Shown in pieces: positions 1-7,187 of a stretch of DNA of 21,389 bases. The first letter of the stretch is position 1; each line of letters starts with the position of its first letter. The notes beneath the pieces were generated by a model. That model saw only the letters and a list, made by a program, of their open reading frames with translations, did no database searches and had not been told where the DNA came from. Source of the DNA: UBA6987 sp045617825 (GTDB lineage Bacteria; Bacillota; Clostridia; Lachnospirales; Lachnospiraceae); the NCBI GenBank assembly GCA_045617825.1, contig JAZLJI010000127.1:1-21389 (forward strand). Direction: 5' to 3'. The translations under genes were made by a program, and so were the position numbers.

Positions 1-1
1 G

Positions 2-307
2 GCCCGGAAGATCCTGGGCCTCAGGATATTCCCGGATGAGAACGGCAAGACAAATTTGTCCCTGGAGCAGGTGGGAGGCGGTCTGCTGATCGTATCCCAG
101 TTCACCCTGTACGGGGACTGCCGGAAGGGCTTCAGACCCAGCTTTGACAAGGCTGCCCCGGGAGAGACCGCAGAGGCGCTGTATGAGTATTTTACGGCGC
201 TGTGCCGGGCGGGAAATCCGCAGGTGGCCACCGGTGTCTTCGGCGCCCACATGGAGGTGGAGCTGGTCAATGACGGCCCCTTCACCCTGGAGCTGGAGAC
301 CGAATAA
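2..307 (+). CDS. dtd: D-aminoacyl-tRNA deacylase (5'-truncated by window)
   Basis: This is the C-terminal 101 residues of Dtd, the homodimeric cytoplasmic enzyme that removes D-amino acids (and glycine mischarged onto tRNA-Ala) from tRNA. The family is about 145-150 residues long, so roughly the first 45-50 residues lie upstream of the window. Diagnostic stretches are the catalytic-pocket motif SQFTLYGDCRKGFRPSF and the NDGP segment near the C-terminus, which carries the Gly-cisPro motif of the partner subunit. The reading frame is open from base 2. A TTG at base 56 lies inside the conserved domain and is not taken as a start. It sits upstream of ruvAB with a 123-bp gap. Identity is very likely from the motifs alone. 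Confidence 0.93.
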   Translation, partial: ARKILGLRIFPDENGKTNLSLEQVGGGLLIVSQFTLYGDCRKGFRPSFDKAAPGETAEALYEYFTALCRAGNPQVATGVFGAHMEVELVNDGPFTLELETE

Positions 308-334
308 CAGACGGGCCGCGGCGGGCTCCCTCGG

Positions 335-349
335 GGTCCCTTAGGGACC
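335..349. other. Short perfect hairpin between dtd and ruvA
   Basis: GGTCCC (335-340), a TTA loop and GGGACC (344-349) form a 6-bp perfect stem just after the dtd stop codon. No U-tract follows, so it is not a convincing intrinsic terminator. It could be an RNA-processing or stabilising hairpin. The rest of the 308-430 gap holds only the ruvA Shine-Dalgarno site (GCGGAGG, 417-423). Confidence 0.4.
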
Positions 350-430
350 GCGGGCGCGGGAAGCGGATATTCCTTCGGGAAGTCCCGGAGCCGCGGATGA
401 AAAGATACGGAAATACGCGGAGGCAGAGAA

Positions 431-1045
431 ATGATCCAGTTTATCAGAGGGATCCTGGCGGAAACGGGAGAGGACGGTATCGTGGTGGATGCCGGCGGTG
501 TCGGCTACGGGATCGCGGTGCCTACCTCCTTGCTGGCGGAGCTGCCTGTGCCGGGAGAGGAAGTCAAGATCTATACCTATCTGCAGGTGGCGGAGGACAG
601 CCAGAAGCTTTACGGCTTCGGCAGCCGGGAGGACCGCAGCCTGTTCACGCTGCTGCTGAAGGTGAGCGGCATCGGCCCGAAGCTGGCCATGAGCATCCTG
701 TCGGCCCTGGACCGGGAGTCCCTGGAGATCGCGGTGCTGACGGGGGACGTGAAGACCCTTTGCCGGGCGCCGGGACTGGGCAAAAAGCTGGCGGAGAAGC
801 TGATCCTGGAGCTGAAGGATAAGGTAGACCCGCAGCTGCTGGCGGCCCCCTCCGGGACCGGGAAGGAGGCTGTGCCGGCGGTGCTGCCGCAGGAGGACGC
901 CTATACCGAGGCGGTGGCGGCGCTGACCGCGCTGGGCTACAGCGGGCAGGAGGCCCTGAAGGCCGTGCGGAGCGTCGAGGGCCGGGAGGACATCACGGTG
1001 GACGAGGTGCTGCAGGAGGCCTTCCGGAAGCTGGCGGCATTTTAA
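431..1045 (+). CDS. ruvA: Holliday junction branch migration protein RuvA
   Basis: RuvA binds four-way DNA junctions as a tetramer and loads the RuvB motor for branch migration in recombinational repair. The 204-residue length is normal. The N-terminal OB fold begins MIQFIRG and contains the GVGYGIAVP strand. Two helix-hairpin-helix DNA-binding motifs follow: VSGIGPKLAMSIL (about 78-90) and APGLGKKLAEKLILEL (about 113-128). After a variable linker, the C-terminal RuvB-contacting domain III (about 155-204) contains EAVAALTALGYSGQEA. The start is supported by GCGGAGG 8 nt upstream. ruvB follows 64 bp downstream in the usual ruvAB order, so the two are presumably co-transcribed. Confidence 0.98.
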   Translation: MIQFIRGILAETGEDGIVVDAGGVGYGIAVPTSLLAELPVPGEEVKIYTYLQVAEDSQKLYGFGSREDRSLFTLLLKVSGIGPKLAMSILSALDRESLEIAVLTGDVKTLCRAPGLGKKLAEKLILELKDKVDPQLLAAPSGTGKEAVPAVLPQEDAYTEAVAALTALGYSGQEALKAVRSVEGREDITVDEVLQEAFRKLAAF

Positions 1046-1109
1046 CAGAGATATACTTGCGGCTGCGCGGGCGCCGATGAGGTATCGGACCCGGGGCAGA
1101 GGAGGATGA

Positions 1110-2141
1110 ATGGAACGGAGAAGCATTACCACTGAACGGCTGCCGGAGGAGGAGAAGCTGGAGCTTTCCCTCCGCCCCACCCGTCTGTCGGAATATATCG
1201 GCCAGGAGGACCTGAAGGCTACCCTGAAGGTCTACATCGAGGCCGCCAAGGGAAGGGGAGAGCCCCTGGACCATTTGCTGTTTTACGGCCCGCCCGGTCT
1301 GGGCAAGACCACGTTGGCGGGGATCATCGCGGCGGAAATGAATGCCAAGCTGAAGGTCACCTCGGGGCCGGCCATTGAGCGCCCCGGCGATCTGGTGGCG
1401 GTCCTGTCCGGGATGAAGCCCGGCGACGTGCTGTTCATTGACGAGATCCACCGGCTGAACCGCCAGGTGGAGGAGGTGCTGTACCCCGCCATGGAGGATT
1501 TCTCCGTGGATATCGTGCTGGGCAAGGAGGGAGGCGCCCGCTCCATGCGCTATAAGCTGCCGCCCTTCACGCTGGTGGGCGCGACCACCAGAGCCGGCAT
1601 GCTGTCGGCGCCCCTGCGGGATCGCTTCGGCGTGGTCCATCGGCTGGAATACTATAAGACCGAAGAGCTCATGACCATCGTGGAGCGCTCGGCCCGGGTC
1701 CTGGGGGTGGATATCGATCCCGACGGCGCCAGGGAGATCGCTTCCCGTTCCCGGGGCACGCCCCGGCTGGCGAACCGCTTCCTGAAGCGGGTGCGGGATT
1801 TCGCTCAGGTCCGTTATGAGGGAACCATCACCCGTCAGGTGGCGGATGAGACCCTGCGGCTGCTGCAGGTGGACGAGCTGGGCCTGGACCGGACCGACCG
1901 GGCGCTGCTGCGGATGCTGATCGAGAACTATGGGGGAGGCCCCGTGGGCGTCGAGACTCTGGCCGCTGCCCTGGGAGAGGACGCCGGTACCATGGAGGAC
2001 GTGTGCGAGCCCTATCTGATGCAGAACGGCTTCCTGAAGCGCACGCCGCGGGGCCGGATGGCCACCGCCCGGGCCTACGAGCACATGGGCTACGCCGTGC
2101 CGGAGCAGGCCGCGGAGGGCCAGCTTTCTCTCTTTGACTGA
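1110..2141 (+). CDS. ruvB: Holliday junction branch migration ATPase RuvB
   Basis: RuvB is the hexameric AAA+ motor that pumps DNA through the RuvA-bound Holliday junction. All signature elements are intact in the 343-residue product: Walker A GPPGLGKTT (60-68), Walker B with DEIH (111-114), sensor 1 GATTR (157-161), the arginine-finger region LRDRFG (169-174), and a C-terminal winged-helix domain ending in the typical LMQNGFLKRTPRGR stretch. GGAGG lies 4 nt before the ATG. The gene pairs with ruvA and is followed by an intrinsic terminator, so ruvAB (perhaps with dtd) ends there. Confidence 0.98.
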   Translation: MERRSITTERLPEEEKLELSLRPTRLSEYIGQEDLKATLKVYIEAAKGRGEPLDHLLFYGPPGLGKTTLAGIIAAEMNAKLKVTSGPAIERPGDLVAVLSGMKPGDVLFIDEIHRLNRQVEEVLYPAMEDFSVDIVLGKEGGARSMRYKLPPFTLVGATTRAGMLSAPLRDRFGVVHRLEYYKTEELMTIVERSARVLGVDIDPDGAREIASRSRGTPRLANRFLKRVRDFAQVRYEGTITRQVADETLRLLQVDELGLDRTDRALLRMLIENYGGGPVGVETLAAALGEDAGTMEDVCEPYLMQNGFLKRTPRGRMATARAYEHMGYAVPEQAAEGQLSLFD

Positions 2142-2182
2142 CCAAAATCACTATATCTTGTAGAAACAGAAGCAAAATGACC

Positions 2183-2219
2183 GGGAAAGCTACAATTTGT
2201 GGCTTTCCCCTTGTTTTTT
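2183..2219 (+). terminator. Intrinsic terminator after ruvB
   Basis: GGGAAAGC (2183-2190) pairs with GCTTTCCC (2202-2209) across an 11-nt loop, followed by C and TTGTTTTTT. It lies 41 bp after the ruvB stop codon. The T-rich tail overlaps the predicted -35 box of the next promoter. Confidence 0.85.
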
Positions 2220-2239
2220 ATCCCGGTCTGGTGTATACT
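2211..2239 (+). promoter_or_regulatory. Predicted sigma-A-type promoter for zapA and downstream genes
   Basis: TTGTTT (2211-2216), a 17-bp spacer and TATACT (2234-2239) sit 38 bp before the zapA ATG, directly on the U-tract of the ruvB terminator. It is the only good promoter seen before the long zapA-to-capA gene series. Predicted from consensus only. Confidence 0.6.
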
Positions 2240-2276
2240 GACACCAAATGAAAATTTTTCAGGACCGGAGGGGCAA

Positions 2277-2594
2277 ATGACTGAAAAAACCTTTACCGAA
2301 GTAAACCTGTTGGGGAAAACATATAAGCTGGGCGGCTATGAGGACGAGGCCTACCTGCTGCGGGTGGCTACCTACGTCAACGGCAAGGTGGCCGAGCTGA
2401 AGAAGAGTGCCGGGTACCTGAGGCATCCGCAGGATTTCCGGGAAGCCATGCTGGCGCTGAACCTGGCGGACGATTATTTCAAGTCCCAGGCCCAGGTGGA
2501 GCAGCTGAAGGAACGGCAGGAGCAGTTAGAGCAGGAAATCTATGAGCTGAAGCACGAACTGGCTTCCCGCAGCAAGCATGACAGCCAGGAATAA
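2277..2594 (+). CDS. zapA: Cell division protein ZapA
   Basis: ZapA binds FtsZ and promotes bundling of protofilaments in the Z ring. The 105-residue product has the ZapA N-terminal module: a short beta start (FTEVNLLGKTYKLGG), then EDEAYLLRVATYVNGKVAEL, then a helix with MLALNLADDYFK, ending in a coiled coil (about 65-100). The ATG at 2277 is chosen because GGAGGGG lies just upstream. An in-frame GTG at 2199 would start inside the ruvB terminator and upstream of the promoter's -10 box. It overlaps the following U32 gene by 17 bp, which implies translational coupling. zapA next to U32 genes is a recurrent arrangement in Bacillota. Confidence 0.92.
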   Translation: MTEKTFTEVNLLGKTYKLGGYEDEAYLLRVATYVNGKVAELKKSAGYLRHPQDFREAMLALNLADDYFKSQAQVEQLKERQEQLEQEIYELKHELASRSKHDSQE

Positions 2595-4743
2595 CGGAGC
2601 AGAGCTCTTAGCTCCGGCGGGGTCCATGGCCTCACTGATGGCCGCGGTAAATGCCGGCGCGGACGCCGTCTACATGGGCGGCACCCGCTTCGGAGCCAGG
2701 GCCTTTGCGGAAAATCCGGACGACAGCGGCCTTATGGCCGCGCTGGACTATGTGCATCTGCACGGCAGGAAGCTGTTCCTGACCGTCAACACGCTGTTTA
2801 AGGAAAACGAGCTGGAGGATGAACTCATCCCCTTTTTGGAGCCTCTGTACCAACAGGGGCTTGATGCTGTGATCGTACAGGATCACGGCGTGATGGCGCT
2901 GATCCGGGAGGCCTTTCCGGAGCTGCCGCTGCACGTATCCACGCAGGCGACGGTCTGCGACAGCTTCGGCGTCCGGGCCCTCACGGAGCTGGGGACGGGA
3001 CGGATCGTTCTGCCGCGGGAGCTGAGCCTGCAGGAGATCGCCGCCATTTACCGGGAGACCGGCGCGGAGCTGGAGGTCTTTATCCATGGCGCCCTTTGCT
3101 ACTGCTATTCCGGCCAATGCCTGATGAGCAGCTTCCTGGGCGGCCGCAGCGGCAACCGGGGACGCTGTGCCCAGCCCTGCCGCCTGCCCTACCGGAACGG
3201 CCATCTGCTGAATCTGAAGGACCTCTGCACTCTGGACCGACTGCCGGAGCTGCTGGCGGCCGGCGCCTATTCCCTGAAGGTGGAGGGGCGCATGAAAAGC
3301 CCGGAATATACCGGCGGCGTGATCGGCATCTACCGGAAATATCTGGATAAGCTGCTGGAGGGCCGGGAATACCGGGTGGAGGAGCGCGACCGGCAAATGC
3401 TGTCCGCCCTGTTCGACCGGGGCGGCTTTACCGACGGATATCTGAACGCGCCCCGGAAAACGGATATGGTCTTCGTGGGCGAAAAGCCCGCCTTCGTCAC
3501 CGCGACCGAGGAGAGTCTGGACCGGATCCGGAAGGCTTATCTGGGTGAAAGGCCCGTGGGCATCCGCGGCCGCCTGAGCCTCAGCCGCGGGAAGGTCGCC
3601 CTGCTGGAGCTGAGCCGGAACGGCGTGACCGTCCGCGTGAGCGGCGATCCGGTGCAGACTGCCGCGGGCAGGCCGCTGACCGAGGAAGGACTGCGGCAGC
3701 AGCTGGACCGGCTGGGCGACAGCGGCTTCTTCTGGGAGCAGCTGGACGTGGAGCTGGAGGAGGGCTGCTTCATGCCGCTGAGCCGGCTGAACGCGCTGCG
3801 CCGGGAAGCGGCGGAGGAGCTGAAGCGCCGGCTGACGGAGTCCTTCAGACGGGAAGGAAAGGCGGCGGAGCCGTCTCCGATCCCGGCCGGAAAGAGGAAT
3901 GCCGCGGAAAAGCCGATCCTCCGCGCCGAGCTGGACGATCAGGCGCTGCTGGATACGGTGCTGGATTTCCCGGAGGTCCGGGAGCTCATCCTGCAGGGCG
4001 AATACGTCCCGCCGACGGCTCTCGCGGAGCTGGCCGAAAGGGTCCATGCCGCGGGGCGGCGCCTGTTCTACGCCCTGCCCTACGTGTTCCGTCTGGAGGA
4101 GCAGCGATATTTCGAGGGCTTCCTGCCGGAGCTTAAGGCCTCCGGCTGCGACGGCTTCCTGCTGCGCAGCCTGGACGAGCTGGTCTGGGCGAAAGAACAG
4201 CATTTGCCGGGGCTCCTGCATACGGACGCAGGCGTGTACGCCTGGAACAGCCGGGCCCTGCGCTTCCTGAAGGAGCGGGGTGCCGCGGGCTATACCTATC
4301 CCCGGGAGCCTCACGGCGCGGAGCTGGAGCTGCCGTACCAGGGCCTTTCCCGGGAAATGATCCTCTACGGCCGCATTCCCATGATGGTATCCGCCCAGTG
4401 CGCGGCGGGGACCCAGGGAAAATGTCTGCGGGTCCAGGGGCATCCCGCGGTAAATGCTCCCGCCTTCACCCCACTGAAGGACCGGACCGGCGCTTTGATG
4501 CCGGTGGAGCATCGCTGCCGCTTCTGCACCACGGTGATCTATAATGCCCTGCCACTCTGGCTGGCGGATGAAAAGCTGCCCGCCGCGGAGCGGTATCGGC
4601 TGTCCTTTACCGATGAAGGTCCCGCCGAGACGCGCAGCCTGCTGGAGCGGATCTGCCGGGGCCTTGGCGGAGATGCCGCGGCTCTGAAGCCGCCGGAGGG
4701 CTTCGCCTTTACCCGAGGCCATTTCCGCAAGGGCGTGCAGTGA
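2578..4743 (+). CDS. U32-family protein (RlhA/TrhP-like RNA hydroxylation type, long form)
   Basis: This 721-residue protein has the complete U32 signature, E-x-F-x(2)-G-A-L-C-x(4)-G-x-C-x-M-S, at about residues 166-184. The family was first called peptidases. Better-studied members (E. coli RlhA and TrhP, B. subtilis TrhP1/TrhP2) carry out prephenate-dependent hydroxylation of cytidine in 23S rRNA or uridine 34 in tRNA and bind an Fe-S cluster. Candidate cluster cysteines are C174, C176, C181, C197 and C201. The N-terminal TIM-barrel half (LLAPAGS..., QATV, VEGRMK) is followed by a long C-terminal half with a second Cys-rich segment (about 605-650, ending HRCRFC). Length resembles RlhA-type proteins rather than the short TrhP type. 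rRNA versus tRNA as substrate cannot be decided from sequence. It overlaps zapA by 17 bp and has no strong Shine-Dalgarno of its own. Confidence 0.88.
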   Translation: MTARNNGAELLAPAGSMASLMAAVNAGADAVYMGGTRFGARAFAENPDDSGLMAALDYVHLHGRKLFLTVNTLFKENELEDELIPFLEPLYQQGLDAVIVQDHGVMALIREAFPELPLHVSTQATVCDSFGVRALTELGTGRIVLPRELSLQEIAAIYRETGAELEVFIHGALCYCYSGQCLMSSFLGGRSGNRGRCAQPCRLPYRNGHLLNLKDLCTLDRLPELLAAGAYSLKVEGRMKSPEYTGGVIGIYRKYLDKLLEGREYRVEERDRQMLSALFDRGGFTDGYLNAPRKTDMVFVGEKPAFVTATEESLDRIRKAYLGERPVGIRGRLSLSRGKVALLELSRNGVTVRVSGDPVQTAAGRPLTEEGLRQQLDRLGDSGFFWEQLDVELEEGCFMPLSRLNALRREAAEELKRRLTESFRREGKAAEPSPIPAGKRNAAEKPILRAELDDQALLDTVLDFPEVRELILQGEYVPPTALAELAERVHAAGRRLFYALPYVFRLEEQRYFEGFLPELKASGCDGFLLRSLDELVWAKEQHLPGLLHTDAGVYAWNSRALRFLKERGAAGYTYPREPHGAELELPYQGLSREMILYGRIPMMVSAQCAAGTQGKCLRVQGHPAVNAPAFTPLKDRTGALMPVEHRCRFCTTVIYNALPLWLADEKLPAAERYRLSFTDEGPAETRSLLERICRGLGGDAAALKPPEGFAFTRGHFRKGVQ

Positions 4744-4816
4744 GCAGCCCTTCGGGCAGAGCGAAACCATATTCCCATCTTGAAGCCGCGGGGTTCCTGC
4801 GGCGGAAAGGAGACCA

Positions 4817-5713
4817 ATGAACAAGCAGAAGATCGGTGCGGCAGCGGTGGCGCTGCTGGCCGTTATTGTGATCATAGCGCTGGCGGTCCGCCTGAGCGAT
4901 CACGCGGATCCCGCAAAGGAGAGCAGCGCCGCTCAGTCGGGCGGCTCGCTGATCGTGATCGATCCCACGATCCGGATCCCGGAATCTCAGGAGGCCTCTT
5001 CGGAGACGGAGACTCCGGACCCGCACCCGACCGATACGGAATACGTCGGTATTTCCGTGGAATATACGAGACTGCCGGGCTCCCGCATCCTGACGGGAGA
5101 GGACTTCGGCATCACGCCCTACGTCAGTCCCTATGACGGAAACGGCGACGGCATCGACGACCAGACCCAGATCCTGCAGGGGGCGAAGGCCTATCTGGCC
5201 AATAAGCCCGCCTACAGCGCCTCCAGCTATTTTAAGGGCGGATATCCTTTCCCGGATGCCCAGGGCAACTGGACCGGCGTCTGCACGGATGTGATCAATA
5301 TGGGCCTCCTGGCAGCCGGCTACGATATCCATGCCCTGCTGGAGAAGGATCTGGAGACCCACAAGACCGACTGGTACAAGGATTACTATGAAGCGGCCAC
5401 GGACGACCCCAACATGAACTGCCGCAGGGCCCGGATGCTCTATCTGTTCTTCAAGCAGCATGCGGAAAGCCTTTCCACGGATCCCTACGATCTGGAAGCC
5501 TGGCAGCCCGGGGACATCGTGATATTTGCCGGGACCAGCGGGCTGTGGAACGGCCATATCGCCCTGATCTCCGACAGACGGGCCGAGGATGGGGTGGCCT
5601 ACGTGCTGCATCATGCCTCCACCGGTCAGACCTTATACGAAGAGGATTACCTGGTGTCTACGACCAAGACCATCTATGCACATTTCCGCTACAGCGGGTA
5701 TAAGGGGGAATGA
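4817..5713 (+). CDS. Membrane-anchored DUF1287 (NlpC/P60-like) protein, paralogue 1
   Basis: 298 residues. An uncleaved signal anchor or signal peptide (about 6-24, AAAVALLAVIVIIALAV) is followed by a Ser/Glu/Thr/Pro-rich linker (30-75) and a DUF1287 domain (about 95-295). Family marks are GVCTDV (candidate nucleophile C156), QPGDIVIF (230-237), GHIALISD (His247) and a final HFRYSGY. The C/H/PGD layout resembles NlpC/P60 cysteine hydrolases, so a cell-wall amidase or peptidase role outside the membrane is plausible but unproven. An EF-hand-like loop with Asp107, Asn109 and Asp111 (DGNGDGIDD) opens the domain. The family's usual NIDHRR motif is NMNCRR here. AAAGGAG precedes the ATG. First of three tandem paralogues, 73 bp after the U32 gene. 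Confidence 0.85.
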   Translation: MNKQKIGAAAVALLAVIVIIALAVRLSDHADPAKESSAAQSGGSLIVIDPTIRIPESQEASSETETPDPHPTDTEYVGISVEYTRLPGSRILTGEDFGITPYVSPYDGNGDGIDDQTQILQGAKAYLANKPAYSASSYFKGGYPFPDAQGNWTGVCTDVINMGLLAAGYDIHALLEKDLETHKTDWYKDYYEAATDDPNMNCRRARMLYLFFKQHAESLSTDPYDLEAWQPGDIVIFAGTSGLWNGHIALISDRRAEDGVAYVLHHASTGQTLYEEDYLVSTTKTIYAHFRYSGYKGE

Positions 5714-5714
5714 C

Positions 5715-7187
5715 ATGAAACACCGGACCCGGACGATCCTCGGCTGCCTGCTGCTGGGCGGCGCACTTTGCCTGTTGGGCGGCTGCGGGGCAGCGCGTCG
5801 GCAGATGGCGGAAACGGAAGACAGCGCGGACAGCTATGCGGACACTCTGGCGGACGGTCCGCTGGAGAAATTCGAGGATCCTGAGGAAACAGTGATCGGA
5901 GAAGCTTCCGCCGCGGACAGCGAGGCCCTGCCCGAAGCTTCCTCCGCCGCGGGCGGGCAGACGGAATCCTTTGATCCTTCCGGAGATCCTGCGTCTTCCG
6001 AGACGATGACGGAGTCTGCCGAAGCAGAGGAAAGCCCGGAAAATACCGCGGAGGAAACGCGGGAGGAGACCACCGAGGCGGCCGGAGAGCTCACGGCCTC
6101 CGAGACGGAGCGCCTGCCGGAAAGTACGGCCCCGGAAACGGAGACAAAGCCGAGCACGAGGGCCACTGCGGCTCCGACAACGGCTGCCCGGACCACGGCA
6201 GCCCCGACGGCGGCGCCCAGGCGGTATACGAACGCGGATTTCGGCTGGAGCACCGTGACCAGTCCTTTTGACCGGGACGGAGACGGCATCGACGACCAGA
6301 CGGATATCCTGCTGGGGGCCAAGGCATTTCTGGCGACCAAGCCGAAGTACAACGCCGATTACGTTCGGCCCGCGGGGATGGGCTGCTGCTGTGACGTGGT
6401 GGCCGATGCCCTGACCGCGGCGGGCTACTGCCTGAAGGAACTGGTCAAGGCGGATATTCTGGCCTGGCAGGCAGGAAAAACACCGGATCTGGATCAGATC
6501 GCGGTCTATCCCGCCGGCACAGGTGACTTCAATATCGACTTCCGCAGGACCAGGAACCTGCTGCCCTTTTTCAAGAGAAACAGCCAGTCGCTGAGCACGG
6601 ATCCCTACGACTACGCCTGCTGGCAGCCCGGGGATATCATTATTTTCTCTTCAAAGACCACCGGGATGGAGCCCGGGCACATCGGCATGATCTCCGACCG
6701 CCGTCTGGAAAGCGGTATGACCTACGTGCTGCATCTGCGCGGCGGGAATCAGACCGAATATGAAGAAAACTACATGCTCAATACCAAGGTGACCATCGTG
6801 GGGCATTTCCGCCTGAACGGTTTTCCCAGACTGCTGGGCCCTCAGGAGCCTGAGACGGTACCGGAAAGCAGCAGCGAGACCGCCGCAGCGGAAAGCAGCG
6901 CAGAGTCCGCTGCGGAGGAAAGCAGCGAAGGACCCACCGCAGCGGAAAGCAGCAGCGAGACCGGCACTGAAGAAAGCAGCACGGAGCCCTCTGCGGAGGA
7001 AAGCAGCGAAGGACCCACCGCGGAGGAAAGCCGCGAAGAGCCTACCTCCGCGGCAAGCAGCAGTGACGCGTCTGCCGCGGAAGAAAGCAGCACGGAGCCT
7101 GCCACGGCGCAAAGCATTGCCGAACAAGCCGCGGAAAGCAGCAGTGCCGAACCGTCCGGAGAAGCTAATCGCGAGGATCCTATATGA
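5715..7187 (+). CDS. DUF1287 lipoprotein with Ser/Glu-rich tail, paralogue 2
   Basis: 490 residues. The start at 5715 is chosen because AGGGGG lies just upstream and because it yields a lipoprotein signal peptide ending LLGGC (Cys24 predicted to be lipidated). Order: signal 1-23, acidic Ser/Glu/Thr linker (25-145), Thr/Ala/Pro stretch (145-168), DUF1287 domain (about 170-370), then a 115-residue tail built from ESS/EEP-type repeats. The domain has the Ca-loop-like DRDGDGIDD (186-194), QPGDIIIF and GHIGMISD (His322). The usual GVCTDV is GCCCDV (C224-C226), so the nucleophile position is kept but flanked by extra cysteines. The linkers look like wall-spanning spacers. The gene begins one base after the stop of paralogue 1 and overlaps paralogue 3 by 4 bp. 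An extracellular, membrane-tethered cell-wall role is inferred. Confidence 0.84.
   Translation: MKHRTRTILGCLLLGGALCLLGGCGAARRQMAETEDSADSYADTLADGPLEKFEDPEETVIGEASAADSEALPEASSAAGGQTESFDPSGDPASSETMTESAEAEESPENTAEETREETTEAAGELTASETERLPESTAPETETKPSTRATAAPTTAARTTAAPTAAPRRYTNADFGWSTVTSPFDRDGDGIDDQTDILLGAKAFLATKPKYNADYVRPAGMGCCCDVVADALTAAGYCLKELVKADILAWQAGKTPDLDQIAVYPAGTGDFNIDFRRTRNLLPFFKRNSQSLSTDPYDYACWQPGDIIIFSSKTTGMEPGHIGMISDRRLESGMTYVLHLRGGNQTEYEENYMLNTKVTIVGHFRLNGFPRLLGPQEPETVPESSSETAAAESSAESAAEESSEGPTAAESSSETGTEESSTEPSAEESSEGPTAEESREEPTSAASSSDASAAEESSTEPATAQSIAEQAAESSSAEPSGEANREDPI
6910..7021 (+). repeat. Direct repeat inside the Ser/Glu-rich tail
   Basis: A 31-nt sequence beginning CTGCGGAGGAAAGCAGCGAA occurs exactly at 6910-6940 and again at 6991-7021, an 81-nt (27-codon) period. 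Shorter degenerate copies of the AGCAGC/GAGGAAAGC unit fill the rest of 6860-7150. The exactness at DNA level suggests recent duplication or slippage in this protein tail. Confidence 0.8.

Noticed and set aside
2199..2276. Upstream GTG start extending zapA by 26 residues
   Set aside because: It lies inside the ruvB terminator and before the predicted transcription start; ATG 2277 has a strong ribosome site.
4747..4757. GCCC-TTC-GGGC hairpin after the U32 gene as a terminator
   Set aside because: Only 4 bp and no T-run; transcription probably continues into the DUF1287 genes.
2632..4875. A 747-codon minus-strand open frame opposite the U32 gene
   Set aside because: The plus strand encodes the full U32 signature; the reverse frame has no recognisable motif and no ribosome site.
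5589..5714. Extended N-terminus of DUF1287 paralogue 2 starting within paralogue 1
   Set aside because: It would overlap paralogue 1 by 125 bp and destroy the lipoprotein signal peptide that begins exactly at 5715.
6842..7117. Minus-strand Ser/Leu-rich frames over the Ser/Glu tail
   Set aside because: They mirror the AGC/GAG repeats of the real gene and have no start context or homology features.
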